A stretch of DNA of 64,000 nucleotides from Diogma glabrata (Eukaryota; Arthropoda; Insecta; Diptera; Cylindrotomidae). The stretch lies in NCBI GenBank assembly GCA_963693315.1, contig OY856186.1, positions 70,764,019-70,828,018 of the forward strand. The letters are read 5' to 3'. Numbering within the stretch: position 1 is the first letter of the stretch; the number at the start of each line of letters is the position of its first letter. This document shows, piece by piece, positions 1 through 10,630 of the stretch. Under the pieces are notes generated by a model. It made no database searches and had not been told where the DNA came from. It saw only the letters and a program-made list of their open reading frames with translations. The position numbers were made by a program, and so were the translations under genes.

Positions 1-217
1 TAAATAAATTTAATTTAGGAATTAGTTTTGCTTAAATTTAATTTATTAAAATGATTGTTTTAGTGTTTGGTGAAAATAAAATATAAATAAAAATAAAAAT
101 TTTGTGCAAAAAAAAATAATAATGTTATAAAAAAAAATATGATTGTTTTCCTTTTTTTGTTAAATTATTTTCATAAATAAGTAAAGAAATTGATTGGTTT
201 AAAATCGTTGGAAAAAA

Positions 218-756
218 ATGGCTTCAACTGAAGTAAACATGTTAAGATTTTTAAAGTTAGCACAAAAATTTAATTGTTTCTATTTAACGGGTTTCAATAA
301 TAAAGAATGTCGTCCATTCATTGTTGATGGTCAGCAAGTGGGGTTAATTCGACCAATTGTACTTAAACAACTATTTAGACATTCAGAAATATCTTGTTTT
401 CGTGAAAATGATAATGTCACTCAAGGAATTATTGAACTTAATCCAGCATTTAGAGATTATAATGAAAGATCAGAAACTATTGATAAAATATTACGAGAAT
501 TTAGAAATAGTGGAGCATTTGTAACACTTAAAGGATGGTATGACGAATGCTACAAAGTAAAAACAACTAGTGGAAATACTCTATTGAAAATGGAGAGATC
601 GGCAACATGTTTATATGGAATAAGTAATTTTGGTGTTGATATTAATGGTTGTGTAAGACATCCAACCAAAGAATTATGTATATGGTTACAACAAAGATCT
701 GTCCCAAAACAAACATGGCTAGGGAGTCACGATGCAGACAACATTGATGTAATAAC
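218..756 (+). CDS. Nudix hydrolase (DUF4743-type), N-terminal exon
   Basis: This open frame encodes about 179 residues that read like the N-terminal domain placed before the Nudix fold in the eukaryotic 'Nudix hydrolase 24 / thiamine-pyrophosphokinase-like' family (insect relatives, yeast YJR142W). Visible signatures in order are PFIVDGQQVGLIRP (about residues 33-46), LKGWYDECYKV (about 103-113), LLKMERSATCLYGISNFGVD (about 121-140) and the IWLQQRSVPKQTW block (about 152-164) that normally precedes the Nudix box. The Nudix box itself (GX5EX7REUXEEXGU) is absent: the frame stops at 758-760, but a good splice donor GTAAGC lies at 757-762, so I read this as an exon whose continuation is beyond an intron. 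I could not find the next exon in the window. The start is the first ATG after an AT-rich leader with AAAA directly upstream, a normal insect context. The predicted role is hydrolysis of a nucleoside-diphosphate-linked substrate, inferred from family only. A retained gene fragment or pseudogene is possible. Confidence 0.72.
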
Positions 757-760
757 GTAA

Positions 761-1055
761 GCTAATTTAATTTGATTTTTATAATAATTTTTGATTTGCT
801 TTTGACTAAATTATTTTATTTGTGCTAATTAGTATGTTACTTAATAAGTATTTTTGCTGTGATAGTTTTCTGATATATAAGAGATTTTAAGGTAAAAGTT
901 TGTTTGTAATAAATTCAGTATTTTTCAGTTTTAAAATAGTGTTTGAGCTACCCGGCGTAGTTAAAATTAATGAATAGTTTTCATAAAAGTTCGATTTTCG
1001 TTACAATATGTAATACAAATAATTCCTGGAAACTCAAACATGTTTAATTTTTGTT
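761..1055. other. AT-rich intron/intergenic, no feature seen
   Basis: No open frame, tandem repeat or recognisable element is visible. If the Nudix exon is live, this is the start of its next intron. Confidence 0.5.
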
Positions 1056-1057
1056 GG

Positions 1058-1560
1058 ACATGAGGACATTGTTTTTAGTTTTGGGCAGCGATGTATATCT
1101 AACATAAAACTCTTTGTTAAAGTACATGTATTGTTTATCTCTGCTTAGAAGATTTATTACAAAACCAACACAAAACCAACACGAAACATCAATACGTTTC
1201 CGGAAAGTTATAACAGATCATAAATTAACATAATTTAGTGAAAAGATGATACAATCAGCGTTTCCATTTAGCGTTTCGACAAAATATTTCAAAATTAAAA
1301 TTCATATTTCTTTCAAAATTCATAAAATATTCTAAAAATTATAATAACATCAAAAAGTTAAACTGTTTTTGAAAATTCTAAAAATATTTTAAAAATTATT
1401 ACAAAATTAAAGATTCAAACCTTTTCCAATATTCTTAAAATATTGCAAAAATTATAACAAAATCTAAAATAAAAATTTTATTAAAAATTCTAAAACAAGT
1501 CCGAAAATTCTTACAAAATCAAAAATTGAAACTTTTTTTAAAATTCTAAAAATATTACAA
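1058..1560 (+). repeat. Dispersed AT-rich repeat, copy 1
   Basis: The block TGAGGACATTG...TTTTGGGCAGCGATGTATAT..., followed by ...CACGAAACATCAATACG and a run of near-repeats of the type AAATTCTAAAAATATTACAAAAATTATTACAAAATCAAAAATT, recurs at 32820-33400 in the same orientation. The CATCAATACG part also recurs inverted at 6185-6250. The right half is an imperfect, roughly 55-60 bp tandem pattern. The copies are diverged and no protein is encoded. It is probably part of a nonautonomous element, because the 33-kb copy lies inside an insertion in LINE B. Confidence 0.7.
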
Positions 1561-1569
1561 TAGTAGATT

Positions 1570-1654
1570 GTATTACTAGTGCGAATGTGTTTTCCAAACA
1601 AGAGTTAGTTGGCAAATAACTCGCGTTTGGAAAACGCATTCGCACTAGTAATAC
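1570..1654. repeat. Long hairpin, 30-bp arms
   Basis: The arms 1570-1599 and 1625-1654 are reverse complements over 30 bp with one mismatch (GTATTACTAGTGCGAATG... against ...CATTCGCACTAGTAATAC). The 25-base spacer contains a second small inverted pair GAGTTA/TAACTC, so the whole 85 bp folds. It could be a short MITE-like element or a transcript hairpin. No coding. Confidence 0.8.
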
Positions 1655-1659
1655 ACACT

Positions 1660-2220
1660 ATTTTTTGTAACAAGTGCGTAAAATTTATAAATATTTATTT
1701 AATTGTTCATTTAATCATTTATTTAACAAAGTTATAAACAAATTTAAGCTTTCTAAATAATTAAAGTGCGCCATCTTCGTTGTAATAGTTGTAAATTATA
1801 CTAGCTCGAAAATATAAACATAAGAATAAAACTAAAACAACACATAGGAATTCAATAAGAGCTGTCAAAATTGTAAACTTTGAAAACCTAAATGAATTGT
1901 TTTTTCTTGCAATTCAAATGATGCAATGTGTTTAAGTTGTTTTTACTATAAGGTAAGTTATTTAAATTATTTTAGTGCTATAAAAATATTATATATAGAT
2001 AGATATATGCATAGATTTAACTACAAATCTCACATGTAGGCGGCGTTACGGTCCAGTCTTACAAAATATTTTGTGGTCATATGTGCGGAAAAGTAGTTTT
2101 TTCTTTTATTCTATTCTAGTACGAAATTGAATATTTTTTACGCATGTGTTACCAAAAAATTCTTACAAAATCATAAATTGAAACTTTTTGCAAAATTCAA
2201 AGTTTATTTCAAAATTTCAT
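1660..2220. other. AT-rich DNA, nothing recognised
   Basis: No frame of note. Short AAAATTC-type low-complexity runs resemble the neighbouring dispersed repeat. Confidence 0.5.
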
Positions 2221-2224
2221 AATT

Positions 2225-2400
2225 AACAAATTCAATTTCAAAATTCAAATTCAATTCATAAATTAAAAATAAATATTTTAATGGTATTTAATAAAAATTA
2301 AAAAAAAAACAATAAAAAATATGTACCACACCTGGAGTTGAACTCAGTACCTACAGCACAACAGTCGAGCACGATATCCACAACGCAATTTGAAACGTTT
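2225..2400 (-). mobile_element. tRNA-derived SINE-like element, copy 1
   Basis: On the minus strand this reads as a tRNA-like head (GTGGATATCGTGCTCGACTG, then a B-box-like GAGTTCAACTCC) followed by an AT-rich tail. The same head plus tail, including ATACCATTAAAAT in the tail, occurs on the plus strand at 40397-40565. Matching both the tRNA-like promoter part and the unrelated tail at two distant sites is what one expects of a SINE rather than a tRNA gene. The A-box/D-arm resemblance is approximate. Confidence 0.6.
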
Positions 2401-2425
2401 TATTTTTAGCCTCTCGTTTTTTAGC

Positions 2426-2626
2426 ATGACGGATCAGTTTAATTTATTACCTACGGAAAGATCTGTGTTTGGTGCGCCTAAAGAAGTTTTCACTTCAAAA
2501 AACCTTACTTTAATAGGTAGTGGTGTTGTGCTGATTGATGTCTCAAAGAAAAAAATCCAGCCTATTGTTAATCCTGATAGAGGAGACTTTCGCACTGGTA
2601 TGCCTCAGAGTAGTGGTCTAAAATAA
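2426..2626 (+). CDS. Short unrecognised open frame (66 aa)
   Basis: From the ATG at 2426 the frame runs 66 codons, beginning MTDQFNLLPTERSVFGAPKE. Its composition is more protein-like than neighbouring AT-rich frames and its codons are less AT-biased. A pyrimidine-rich stretch ending TTTTTTAG lies just upstream, so an exon is conceivable. I recognise no domain. It could equally be a remnant of the Gypsy-related sequence whose LTR relative lies inverted at 3440-4136. Confidence 0.2.
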   Translation: MTDQFNLLPTERSVFGAPKEVFTSKNLTLIGSGVVLIDVSKKKIQPIVNPDRGDFRTGMPQSSGLK

Positions 2627-2639
2627 ATCCAGTGATGGT

Positions 2640-3435
2640 GTTATACGATTTTTCCCACGTGATCATTAACTTAACAGCTATTCCAAGGTTACCATCCGTA
2701 TACAATTCCAGTTAGTTGACGGTTATGACTTCATACAAATTGTTTGGATCATAACAAAAGCGGTTTAGCAATACAATCCCTCTCTTATAACTCCCTCCCA
2801 ACGTAACTCCCTTGTTCAGTAATAACAACGTAATTTGCATACAGGGATGCAAAGAACCGTTTCGTCTTAAAACTTTTTGAATGAAAAGCAATTTAACTAA
2901 ACAATTTTCATATAAAATATTATTTCTTTTCAAACTGTATTCAATGGTTCACAATTATATCTCTCGTTTAAAATTTTTAAGAGCTTAAATGTATTATAAA
3001 TTTTTTTGTTTTTGAAAATTCTTTCAATCAAAAAACTTTGACTAAATAACTTTTATGAAATATACCTATAGCTCTAGGTTTTTTATGAGCTTAAAAAAAT
3101 ATTAACAAACAATAAAATTTTTTTTTATAAAATTAAAGCGGGTATTTGCAATCACTTTCTTTTTCAGTTATTCAAAATATTCGCCGCCAGTTTACATCAA
3201 CTAACTTATGTCTTCCACGAAAAAGTAAGCATCGCTTAAACAAAATTTTATAACTTTTTTATTCCTTATTATTGAATTTGGTAACACAAAAAAACTGAAT
3301 ATTTCAAACGAACCGATCTAATTTCTATTAGACTTGTTGTTTTTTTTCAACTCAAAAAACAACTGACTGCAAAAATGTATAAACATTTTATAAATAATCT
3401 TAAACAAAAAGCGTAAGCGAGATGACTATCCAAGC
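2640..3435. other. AT-rich DNA between short frame and LTR relic
   Basis: No convincing frame. Part may be the distal end of the diverged inverted LTR next door, but I could not align it. Confidence 0.35.
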
Positions 3436-3439
3436 ATTT

Positions 3440-4136
3440 GTATATTTCTCTTTATTATTATCATTTTCCGTTTTCAAAGTTGGAGATCAACCATATTCGT
3501 CATTTTAGAAATTGTGATACGAAAACTTGTTTAGGACTACATTCTATTTCATCTCATCATCGTCAATTATAAATAGAAAGGATCAACCACATATAATGAG
3601 CTAGTTTTTGTTTTAGTTATTAAAATTATAAAGAAAAAATGAAGTGACAATAAATCGTTAATAAGTTACGGGATGAACAAGATTGATAACTACTACTATT
3701 ACAATTTAAAACAATTTCAATATCAGATTGTATCAGAGAATATTAACGAAAATGTAAAAATATAGTTATGTAGATTTTACTTATGTTTGTTTATAACAGA
3801 GTTAATATAAAAGAATTTGAAAACGTTATTATGAACTGAAACAATACGATTTTGGAGAATCGTATTAATTTATATTGATTGTTAGTTGTACGGACAATGT
3901 GATGCATTGTCGATAATATTATGTTTGTTATTATGTATATTTGCAGATGTTGACATTAAAAATATCTAGCAGCCATATTATAAGGGAGAAAAATAGAACA
4001 GTGTGGCGATTGGAAGGGAATGTATCTTTGGCTGTTCGTTAGTTTTATTAAACCTCAACTACCAAAGCATACACTTCCTTCTCTTATAAATGCTACTGGA
4101 CCTAATTCACGTTGGATTGCGGCATAACAGTATAAC
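3440..4136 (-). repeat. Diverged solo relative of the Gypsy LTR, inverted
   Basis: Read on the minus strand from 4136, the sequence starts CTGTTATGCCGCAATC and continues through CCAGTAGCATTTATAAGAGA, GGTAGT..., AACGAACAG...AAGATACATT, ACACTGTTCTATTT and later TTAATAACTAAAACAAAAAC...GTTGATCCTT. The same ordered blocks occur in the LTRs at 13749 and 23261. It is much more diverged than those two LTRs are from each other, so it is an older insertion of the same or a related family. No internal region is visible beside it. The distal boundary is uncertain. Confidence 0.6.
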
Positions 4137-4313
4137 GGAATTTAGCGGCACTCTCACGGTCGCAATTTTTGACTTTAACATAATGTTTAAATAAAATTTA
4201 TAAATAAAGAATATTAGAACCTTTTTTTATTATTTTTCTTCAGATGATAACCTTGGCGTTTAGGGTTCCATAAAAATCAGCTGTTTTAAAAATTATTAAA
4301 CTTTGTTGTCCTT

Positions 4314-4753
4314 CACTGAAAAAGACATGTCCTATTTCCAATCGAAATGCAATTGTCTCAACCTCACCGTGCGGTCACATATGGCGAATCAAACTACGAA
4401 ATTGCTTCAACAACTCTAAAATTATAAATCGATGAAGTTGAGACAATCACACGAAATATTTATGTGAAAATAAAATATAGTTCAATTAATCTCAAATACT
4501 TTAAAATGAAAAATTCATGATATAAGGCCAAAGAAAATTTTTTTCAGGGAAATAGTTATTATCTTTATTCAACTACTATTATATTGGATATAACACTTTA
4601 TATTTTAAATAAACCTCAGTCTGTTGTTAGGCAAATGTTATCGTGTAGTTGTCCCAATCACAGTGAAATTGATTGCAAATAATTTTTCTTTGCATGAATA
4701 ATAAACTGCCAACTTCGAGATGAGGTTGTCATGAACTTCAATTTTTTTCAGTG
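4314..4753 (-). mobile_element. 440-bp TIR element, copy 1
   Basis: It is bounded by CACTGAAAAA and TTTTTTTCAGTG, i.e. terminal inverted repeats of about 10-12 bp. The entire body is found in reverse orientation at 45383-45830, and both copies share internal blocks such as the B-form GTGCGGTCACATATGG segment. No transposase is encoded, so it is a nonautonomous DNA element. The flanks here read TT on both sides; the second copy has TA on both sides. Confidence 0.82.
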
Positions 4754-4759
4754 TTGTTC

Positions 4760-6180
4760 TAGAGGAAAATGACCAAGTTCACATTTGAAAACTTTTGCAC
4801 GCATAGATACAACATAAATCTTTCCCAAATTAAAAAAAAATCATTCAAGTCCAGAGATTGCGACCCTGGGACTGTTAAAATGAATGCAAACACAAACGGT
4901 CATGGGCCCGGTCGTTTTTGAGTTTACGTTATTTAAACTCCTAGTTTCTTTCAAATACACTTTTCATTTATATCCTCAGAGGCATATAGCTTTCTAACCC
5001 AAGAGGTTCCAATGGAGTCAGAGTTATACTAACATAATGCACGAAACTCTCACGCCACACAATTGCAACAACAAATCCCACAAATTCCATTTTTAAGTGT
5101 TTATTTTTTTCGCAAAAATTTAAATAAAAAAAAACAAAGTTGAGTCATTATTCTTTTGAATTAAGGAATATTTTATTTGAAAATTGGCAATTTTTTGTTC
5201 CAATAAATATATATTGATTACACGTTTACAAAAGTTATCCTAAATTGATAGATATTTGAATTTTTTGAGGTGTAAAGTTGTTTGATAATTTTTGATTATA
5301 AATTATGTGTGGAGGTATTGAAGGTGTAACGTAGTGAGAACGTTAATTTGCGCTTTAGTGGATCTAATATGTTATTAAAAGTAGTTTTAACCAACTTAAA
5401 TAAAAACTGTTCTGAAATTGCATTGATAAAGTAGTTTCGGTGAATGTATTCAATTTGGTATAACAATTTTTTTGAATTTTCTGATTCTATTTAAATTTTT
5501 TATTTAAAATAATCTAACACATCTAATTCTATTTGTACAATGTACACAAAACTGTCTGACCCCGAAATTTACCTATTTCTAGCCGATACCTGCCGCTTGG
5601 ACTTTTTTGTTTTTTATAGACAAAAAACATCTGCCTGTCTGTAAGCAAAAATGATTATTTCAGATTAAATGTTGTTTTTTTACAAATGTTGTAATTAATG
5701 AAAGCATCTAGTGTGAAGCGTTTAAAGTAACAGGAGCGATTTTTTGAAAAGTTTTGTGGACTTTTTTTTTTGATTCTATGAACTGTTGGGTTGGAAAATA
5801 TCTAGATGGTTCATATTAAATGTCGTTTTTTAGAAGATATACTTATTGAAAAGCAGCATTTAGAGTTAATCGAGAGGTTTCTAGACTAATAAGAACTTAG
5901 GTTGGGTTGGGTTGGGTTGGAAAATACCAGGTAATATCATATAGAAGTGTCGTTATTTTTTCAAAGTAAACATTTACGGTAAATGATGCGGTTTCCTGAA
6001 GTATCAACCAACAAGTGCAGTTGGTTTGGACAATATGAGATCCAGTCAGTTGTAATTTTTCAAAAGAAGTATTTAAGTAAACTAAGAAGTTTTCTGAATT
6101 AATAGAAAATATTAGGCATTGATAGATAATAGGTATTTTGCATTTGAAAATATTCAACCCTAAATAGAGAGATTTTTAGT
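4760..6180. other. AT-rich DNA, no gene; small (GTTGG)4
   Basis: No coding or mobile signature is recognised. A pure (GTTGG)4 run sits at 5901-5920. The stretch around 5785-5850 is loosely similar to 5905-5975 (TGGGTTGGAAAATA followed by GTGTCGTT or ATGTCGTT), suggesting an old local duplication. Confidence 0.4.
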
Positions 6181-6184
6181 AGTT

Positions 6185-6250
6185 ATGGAATTATGTTAAT
6201 TTATGATCGGTTATAATTTTCGGGCAAAGTATTGATGTTTCGTGTGAGAT
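6185..6250 (-). repeat. Dispersed AT-rich repeat, inverted fragment
   Basis: The reverse complement of the CACGAAACATCAATACG...TTATAAC...GATCATAAATTAACATAA block of the repeat at 1180-1240. Only this core is shared. Confidence 0.6.
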
Positions 6251-6604
6251 GAGATTTCATTACTTTCATATTTTATTTTCTAATTTTACGTGAAATTTTT
6301 GAAATAAATTTTTGACTACTAAACTAATACAATTTCATTTCATTATTAGTATTGCCTATCTAAACTTGATTTTATTATGTTTCAATGCACCTACTTTAAA
6401 TATAGTGTGATTTAAATCAGTGGCAGTTGTAGAACTTTTGAAGTCCCTTTGAAGTCCCGGCGAAGATCAGCTGTGACGCATTTTGGGTAGAATTTAAAAC
6501 TAATTTTATTAGGCAGTTTTGTTAATTGTTATTACTAACTTTACCTCAAATCGACCACTCTACCAAATAAAGAGTAAGTAACTTTTCCTTTTTTGCCTTT
6601 TAAG

Positions 6605-6760
6605 CCCTATATCGCCGATGGTTTCAATCTACCCATTCTCATTTACTCAAAGGATAACATTATACATTTCAATTCAACTTTTATCGTTACACACGGTAAT
6701 ATAAAAGAAAATATAACAAGCGAAAAGTATAAAAGCAAAAAAGAAAATGAAAATCGATTT
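6605..6760 (+). CDS. Candidate internal exon, unrecognised protein
   Basis: A pyrimidine-rich tract (6585-6600) leads to TTTTAAG, and a perfect donor GTAAGT lies at 6761-6766. Between them is 156 bp, 52 codons, phase 0 at both ends, beginning PYIADGFNLPILIYSKDN. The frame has no ATG start, which fits an internal exon. The composition is less AT-biased than the surroundings over the first half; the second half is rich in Lys/Glu/Asn codons. No domain is recognised. It is plausible as an exon of a host gene spanning this region, but chance is not excluded. Confidence 0.25.
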
Positions 6761-6769
6761 GTAAGTTTT

Positions 6770-8000
6770 AATAATTTATTTTACTTTTAATAAATTTCTG
6801 TTTTTTTTTTCATTTGAGATTTTTCTTTTTTATTTTATGTTTGGAAAATTCCCAGGAAAAAAAAAGGAAAACAAATCTGAAAATCTTCAAAATAATATTA
6901 TATTAAAGAAAAAAGAGAATAAAAAACAGAACTAAGGAGATATTGTTGTTAGTGATGTATTATTAAAAAATATAATAAAATCAATAATAATAATAATAAA
7001 GTAACATATAACATTAGAAAGCCTTCTTGTAAAAATAGAATACCTAAAAACAATCGAATCGTGCTTTGAAAACTTTTCGTTTTCACTTTTGGAAAATCTC
7101 AACTAAATAAATGTAATAGAAGAAATAAAACAAAATAAAAACTGAAATTCAATATCCTATTTTCGTTTCTTAGCTCAATTTTTTTTCTTGTAAATTATTT
7201 CATTATTTTATTGTTATTTCTTATTTTGAAACAATTTATATAACAATAATAATATATTAAGACGGTATAATGTGGTACATTAAAAATTTATTTATTAATT
7301 TTATTTCTTTGGGAATTTTTTTCCGATTCCGTTATCCAATGAAAGTTTTGCTTTTGTTTTTCTATTTTTTCATTACAATAGATGGTGAAATGTTTTACAA
7401 TACTCATGTGTTGTGGGGGATTATTTCGGTTTTAGTTCTTTTTTGGAAAGATTGAATTTCACATTGATTGGATTAGATTTTGTACTAATTGTTTAATCTT
7501 GGTATTACGAAGTGATCAGATTAAGTTAAACGATATGGTCTATTTGAAATAAAATATATGGATTAGAAATGTATTTATTATTTTTTGTTTATGAATGCAG
7601 TTGTAAAGATTTTTGTTTTTTGTTATAAAGATTATTTCCAATTCGTTTTACTGTTGGAATTAAAAAAAAAATTGTTGTGAAATATTTGAAGTTTATTCTT
7701 TTTGTTTAAACAATTCTTAAACTATTCAATTGGTCTCAAACTATTCATTTGGCAAACATTGGTCCTTCGAGTTTGATTTAGAAGCTTGTCCTTAATTTTT
7801 TAGGAAATTTCAGAAAATTGATTCTCATAAAAAAAGTGACGCCGCCTACGCCACATGCTTGATATATATCAATTTTCTTACTTTATCTTGTACTAGATTG
7901 AAGACATAATTTGATGTAAAAATAAATAATTTAATAAAAAATTTTCGTGACGGCAGCGACTGGAGCCAACCAAATTCAGAATAGCCAAAGATTAGTCATC
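6770..8000. other. Very AT-rich DNA, nothing recognised
   Basis: Contains (TAA)n-like and poly-A/T stretches around 6960-7000. The short hydrophobic frames here are what AT-rich DNA gives by chance. Confidence 0.5.
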
Positions 8001-8034
8001 ACTCTTGAATCGGTTTTTAAGGATTGTTTATACC

Positions 8035-8310
8035 TTCCTCATCTTGTACATCGTCTCCACTGCATTCAGTTTCGAAGAAAGAACAAAATGGTTGGATACC
8101 TTGTGGGAAATATCGACGTTTGAACGATCAATATGCCCACGGTAAATTAGTGCCATGGATTTATACTCCTCGAAACAAATCGAATTAATAACTCCACCTA
8201 ACGGCTACCTTGCTGAACTAGCCAAGGTTAAGAAAAGGTTGGGTTGGATCTGGCCTTCCCAATGCAGTACTGCGTTGACTAGTATTTTGTTAATGAATTT
8301 GGTGTCATAT
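8035..8310 (+). pseudogene. Gypsy reverse-transcriptase relic
   Basis: Reading across frames gives SPLHSVSKKEQNGWIPCGKY then RRLND at about 8056-8130. This matches the finger region of Ty3/Gypsy reverse transcriptases (SPLH-V-KK--GWRPCGDYRRLN). About 8240-8270 another frame reads GSGLPNAVLR, resembling the later FGLxNA motif. The stretch between is far too short for an intact enzyme and the frames are broken, so this is a deleted, decayed fragment. It points the opposite way from the Gypsy relic at 8549-10560, so it is a separate insertion. Confidence 0.55.
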
Positions 8311-8548
8311 TGTACACAAACATGGCACATGAAATTCTTTAGATCCAGTTTAAAGGATCATCTTGACTATAATTTCAAAGGAATATTCACATAAAGTTTT
8401 GTGACATCTTTTCAATGCTCCATTACTTTCGGGACCCTTTCGTTCTACCCAGAACGATTAATTTCTTTTTTTAGTACGTAAACAAATAAGTTTGAAAAAA
8501 GTACTCATAAAATTTGACCCTTGCTATGTGAGTATTGATATTGAATAT

Positions 8549-8842
8549 CTAAACAGACAAACGAAGTTTGCTAAATAAAACTTGTATTTTGAAAATTTGT
8601 TTTTTGAGTATGATGAAATCAAAATTCAAATTACCTACAATATCTATTAATATTCGCTCATAAGGTTTTGTTGAAGTTGAGGTAATTTGCATTGGCATTC
8701 TTTGAATTTGACAATGTTTGCTATGTTTACACTTGTTACAGATTTTTATAAAACTCTTTATTCTTGATAACATTTTAGGAAAGTTATAATAACATCTCAT
8801 TCTATTGAATGTTCTAACTACACCTTGATGTCCATTGTCCAC
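8549..8842 (-). pseudogene. Gypsy integrase zinc-binding domain, decayed
   Basis: The minus frame starts around GHQGVVRTFNRMR and continues to IKSFIKICNKCKHSKH, the HHCC integrase zinc-binding pattern. It is followed by MQITSTSTKPYERILIDIVG, the start of the integrase core with its first catalytic aspartate. The rest of the core is missing: the frame dissolves below about 8610. It belongs with the RNase H and reverse-transcriptase remnants upstream on the same strand (9080-10560), in the normal Gypsy order. The style resembles insect 17.6/297/gypsy-type elements. Confidence 0.7.
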
Positions 8843-10560
8843 ATAATTGATTTACATGGAATTCTTTAAGCTGATTCTTTAATTTCAATAACTTTTGAGC
8901 TTGTTTCAATTTGAGAAATTTTTTCATTTGGTTTGAAAAAATCAATGTTCTGTTTAAAATTTGATTAAATTGAATCGGGTAATATATAGATATATCATTA
9001 GCGTTTGTAGATAAAATAAAATAAAAAAAGTGATTGGAATTGTGTAGTTTCATTTTGATTAATCATACTTTTTGCTCGAGTTACAACACTAACAGTTGTT
9101 TCATTTAGAAGCTTAATTCTGGATAATGCGTTTACATGTGAAATTTGTTTGCCTGGTTTGTACACTATTTTGTAATCGAATTCCTCCAGCTCTACGTGCC
9201 ACCTGACTAGGACTGAATTTGGATAAGGAGTCGAAACTAAGTATTAGTTATTTATCTGTGATAAAACTGCGCTTATTGCAACGTTTGAAGCAATAAGCTC
9301 TTTAGTTACATAAAAGGTTTTTGTAAAATCAAAGAACTGTAAAATTGAAGAATATATTAACAAAATGTTCAATGTATAGAAGGAAAGCATTCCATATAAA
9401 GTTTTTAATTTTTCCTCTTTTAAGAGCTATTAGTGGGAATAATGTCGGCATACCGCATAATTATTTATCAAAGACCGATAATACCATGTAAACCAATAAC
9501 TGATTCAAAAGTTGATTCATTTATAGGTTTAAGATTATTTAAAATTGAATCGATAAGTTTTAGATCAGGTGGCATTAAACCTAGTAATATTAATAATTTT
9601 AACCTAGATGTTTAATTTCACGTTTCAAAATGGAACATTTGTTCTTTTTAAATTATGTTTACGAAAACATTTTAAAACTTTGGTTATTCATTGTGATCTT
9701 TTAAATCATATCCATAAATATCTATACCGTTCAAATAAATAAAAGATTTGAAACCGTTAAAACCTGTTAATACATGATTCATAAGGCTTTGAAAGGTACA
9801 AGGACCGTCTTATAAACCAAAAGGTATTCAAGATAAATGATAATGTCCTAAATAGTTCGCATTTAGGCAGTTTTTTCTCGGCCTTGCATTACTTGATGAT
9901 ACTCACTTGCGAGGTCTAATGTAGTAAAATAACTTGAGTGACCCTATATTGTTCCACAATTTTATTAATGTTTGGTAAGGGAAAAACATTATCGATAGTT
10001 ATTTCGTTCAACTTTCTAAAATCGATCACCAAGCGCCATCTGTTCTTATCCATGTCTGACTTTTTTGGAATAACTAGAAGAGAAGAATGCAACGGACTGA
10101 GACTATGCTCGATAGTTGAATCATCTACCTAGTAATTTTTTTAATTGTGAATGTATTTCATCTTATTGTTATCTAGGTTTACCTTCTAAAAATTTATAGT
10201 ATTAAGTTCACAACCTCATATTCGTTAGTATCTAGAATGCTAAAAACAGTTTTGTTATTGAAGGATTTCACACTACGGCTTGCAAGAAAAACATTATATG
10301 TTATATGTTGAGCTAGGAAAAAAAATCATTTGTTAAATTGGGTAAAATTACATTTTCATTTAATAAAGCTAAAGTTTCTATAGTGGTTGTTTTAATACCT
10401 TGTATAATTACTTTTTGATTTAGGACACAAAATTAATTTGGATTTAAAACATTAAAGGCTTCTTTCTAACCCAGTGTCAATTAAAAATGAAGATGTTTTA
10501 CTATCAGAATTGAGAATTTCTAATGCTAATTCGACATATCTAGAGAAAATTATTTTATTA
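8843..10560 (-). pseudogene. Gypsy protease-RT-RNase H region, decayed
   Basis: Minus-strand fragments in the order expected for a Ty3/Gypsy pol. A protease active-site-like FLIDTG sits at about 10465-10485. A reverse-transcriptase segment with IPKKSDMDKNRWRLVIDFRK and FPLPNINKIV lies at about 9930-10100. An RNase H end reading RWHVELEEFDYKIVYKPGK then HVNALSRIK lies at about 9110-9215. All are separated by stops and frameshifts. The region ends where the tail of LINE A begins (about 10590), so LINE A probably inserted into it. Clearly dead; age greater than LINE A. Confidence 0.7.
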
Positions 10561-10630
10561 TTTTGAGAAAATTGTTTAATGAAATTTATATTTGTTTATG
10601 TTGTTGTTGTTGTAGCGACGAGTTGTGGTG

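Noticed and set aside
5901..5920. (GTTGG)4 as a telomere-like repeat
   Set aside because: Only four units and not the insect TTAGG type.
7270..7455. 61-codon hydrophobic frame resembling a signal peptide
   Set aside because: Composition is what T-rich DNA gives by chance; no splice or start context of note.
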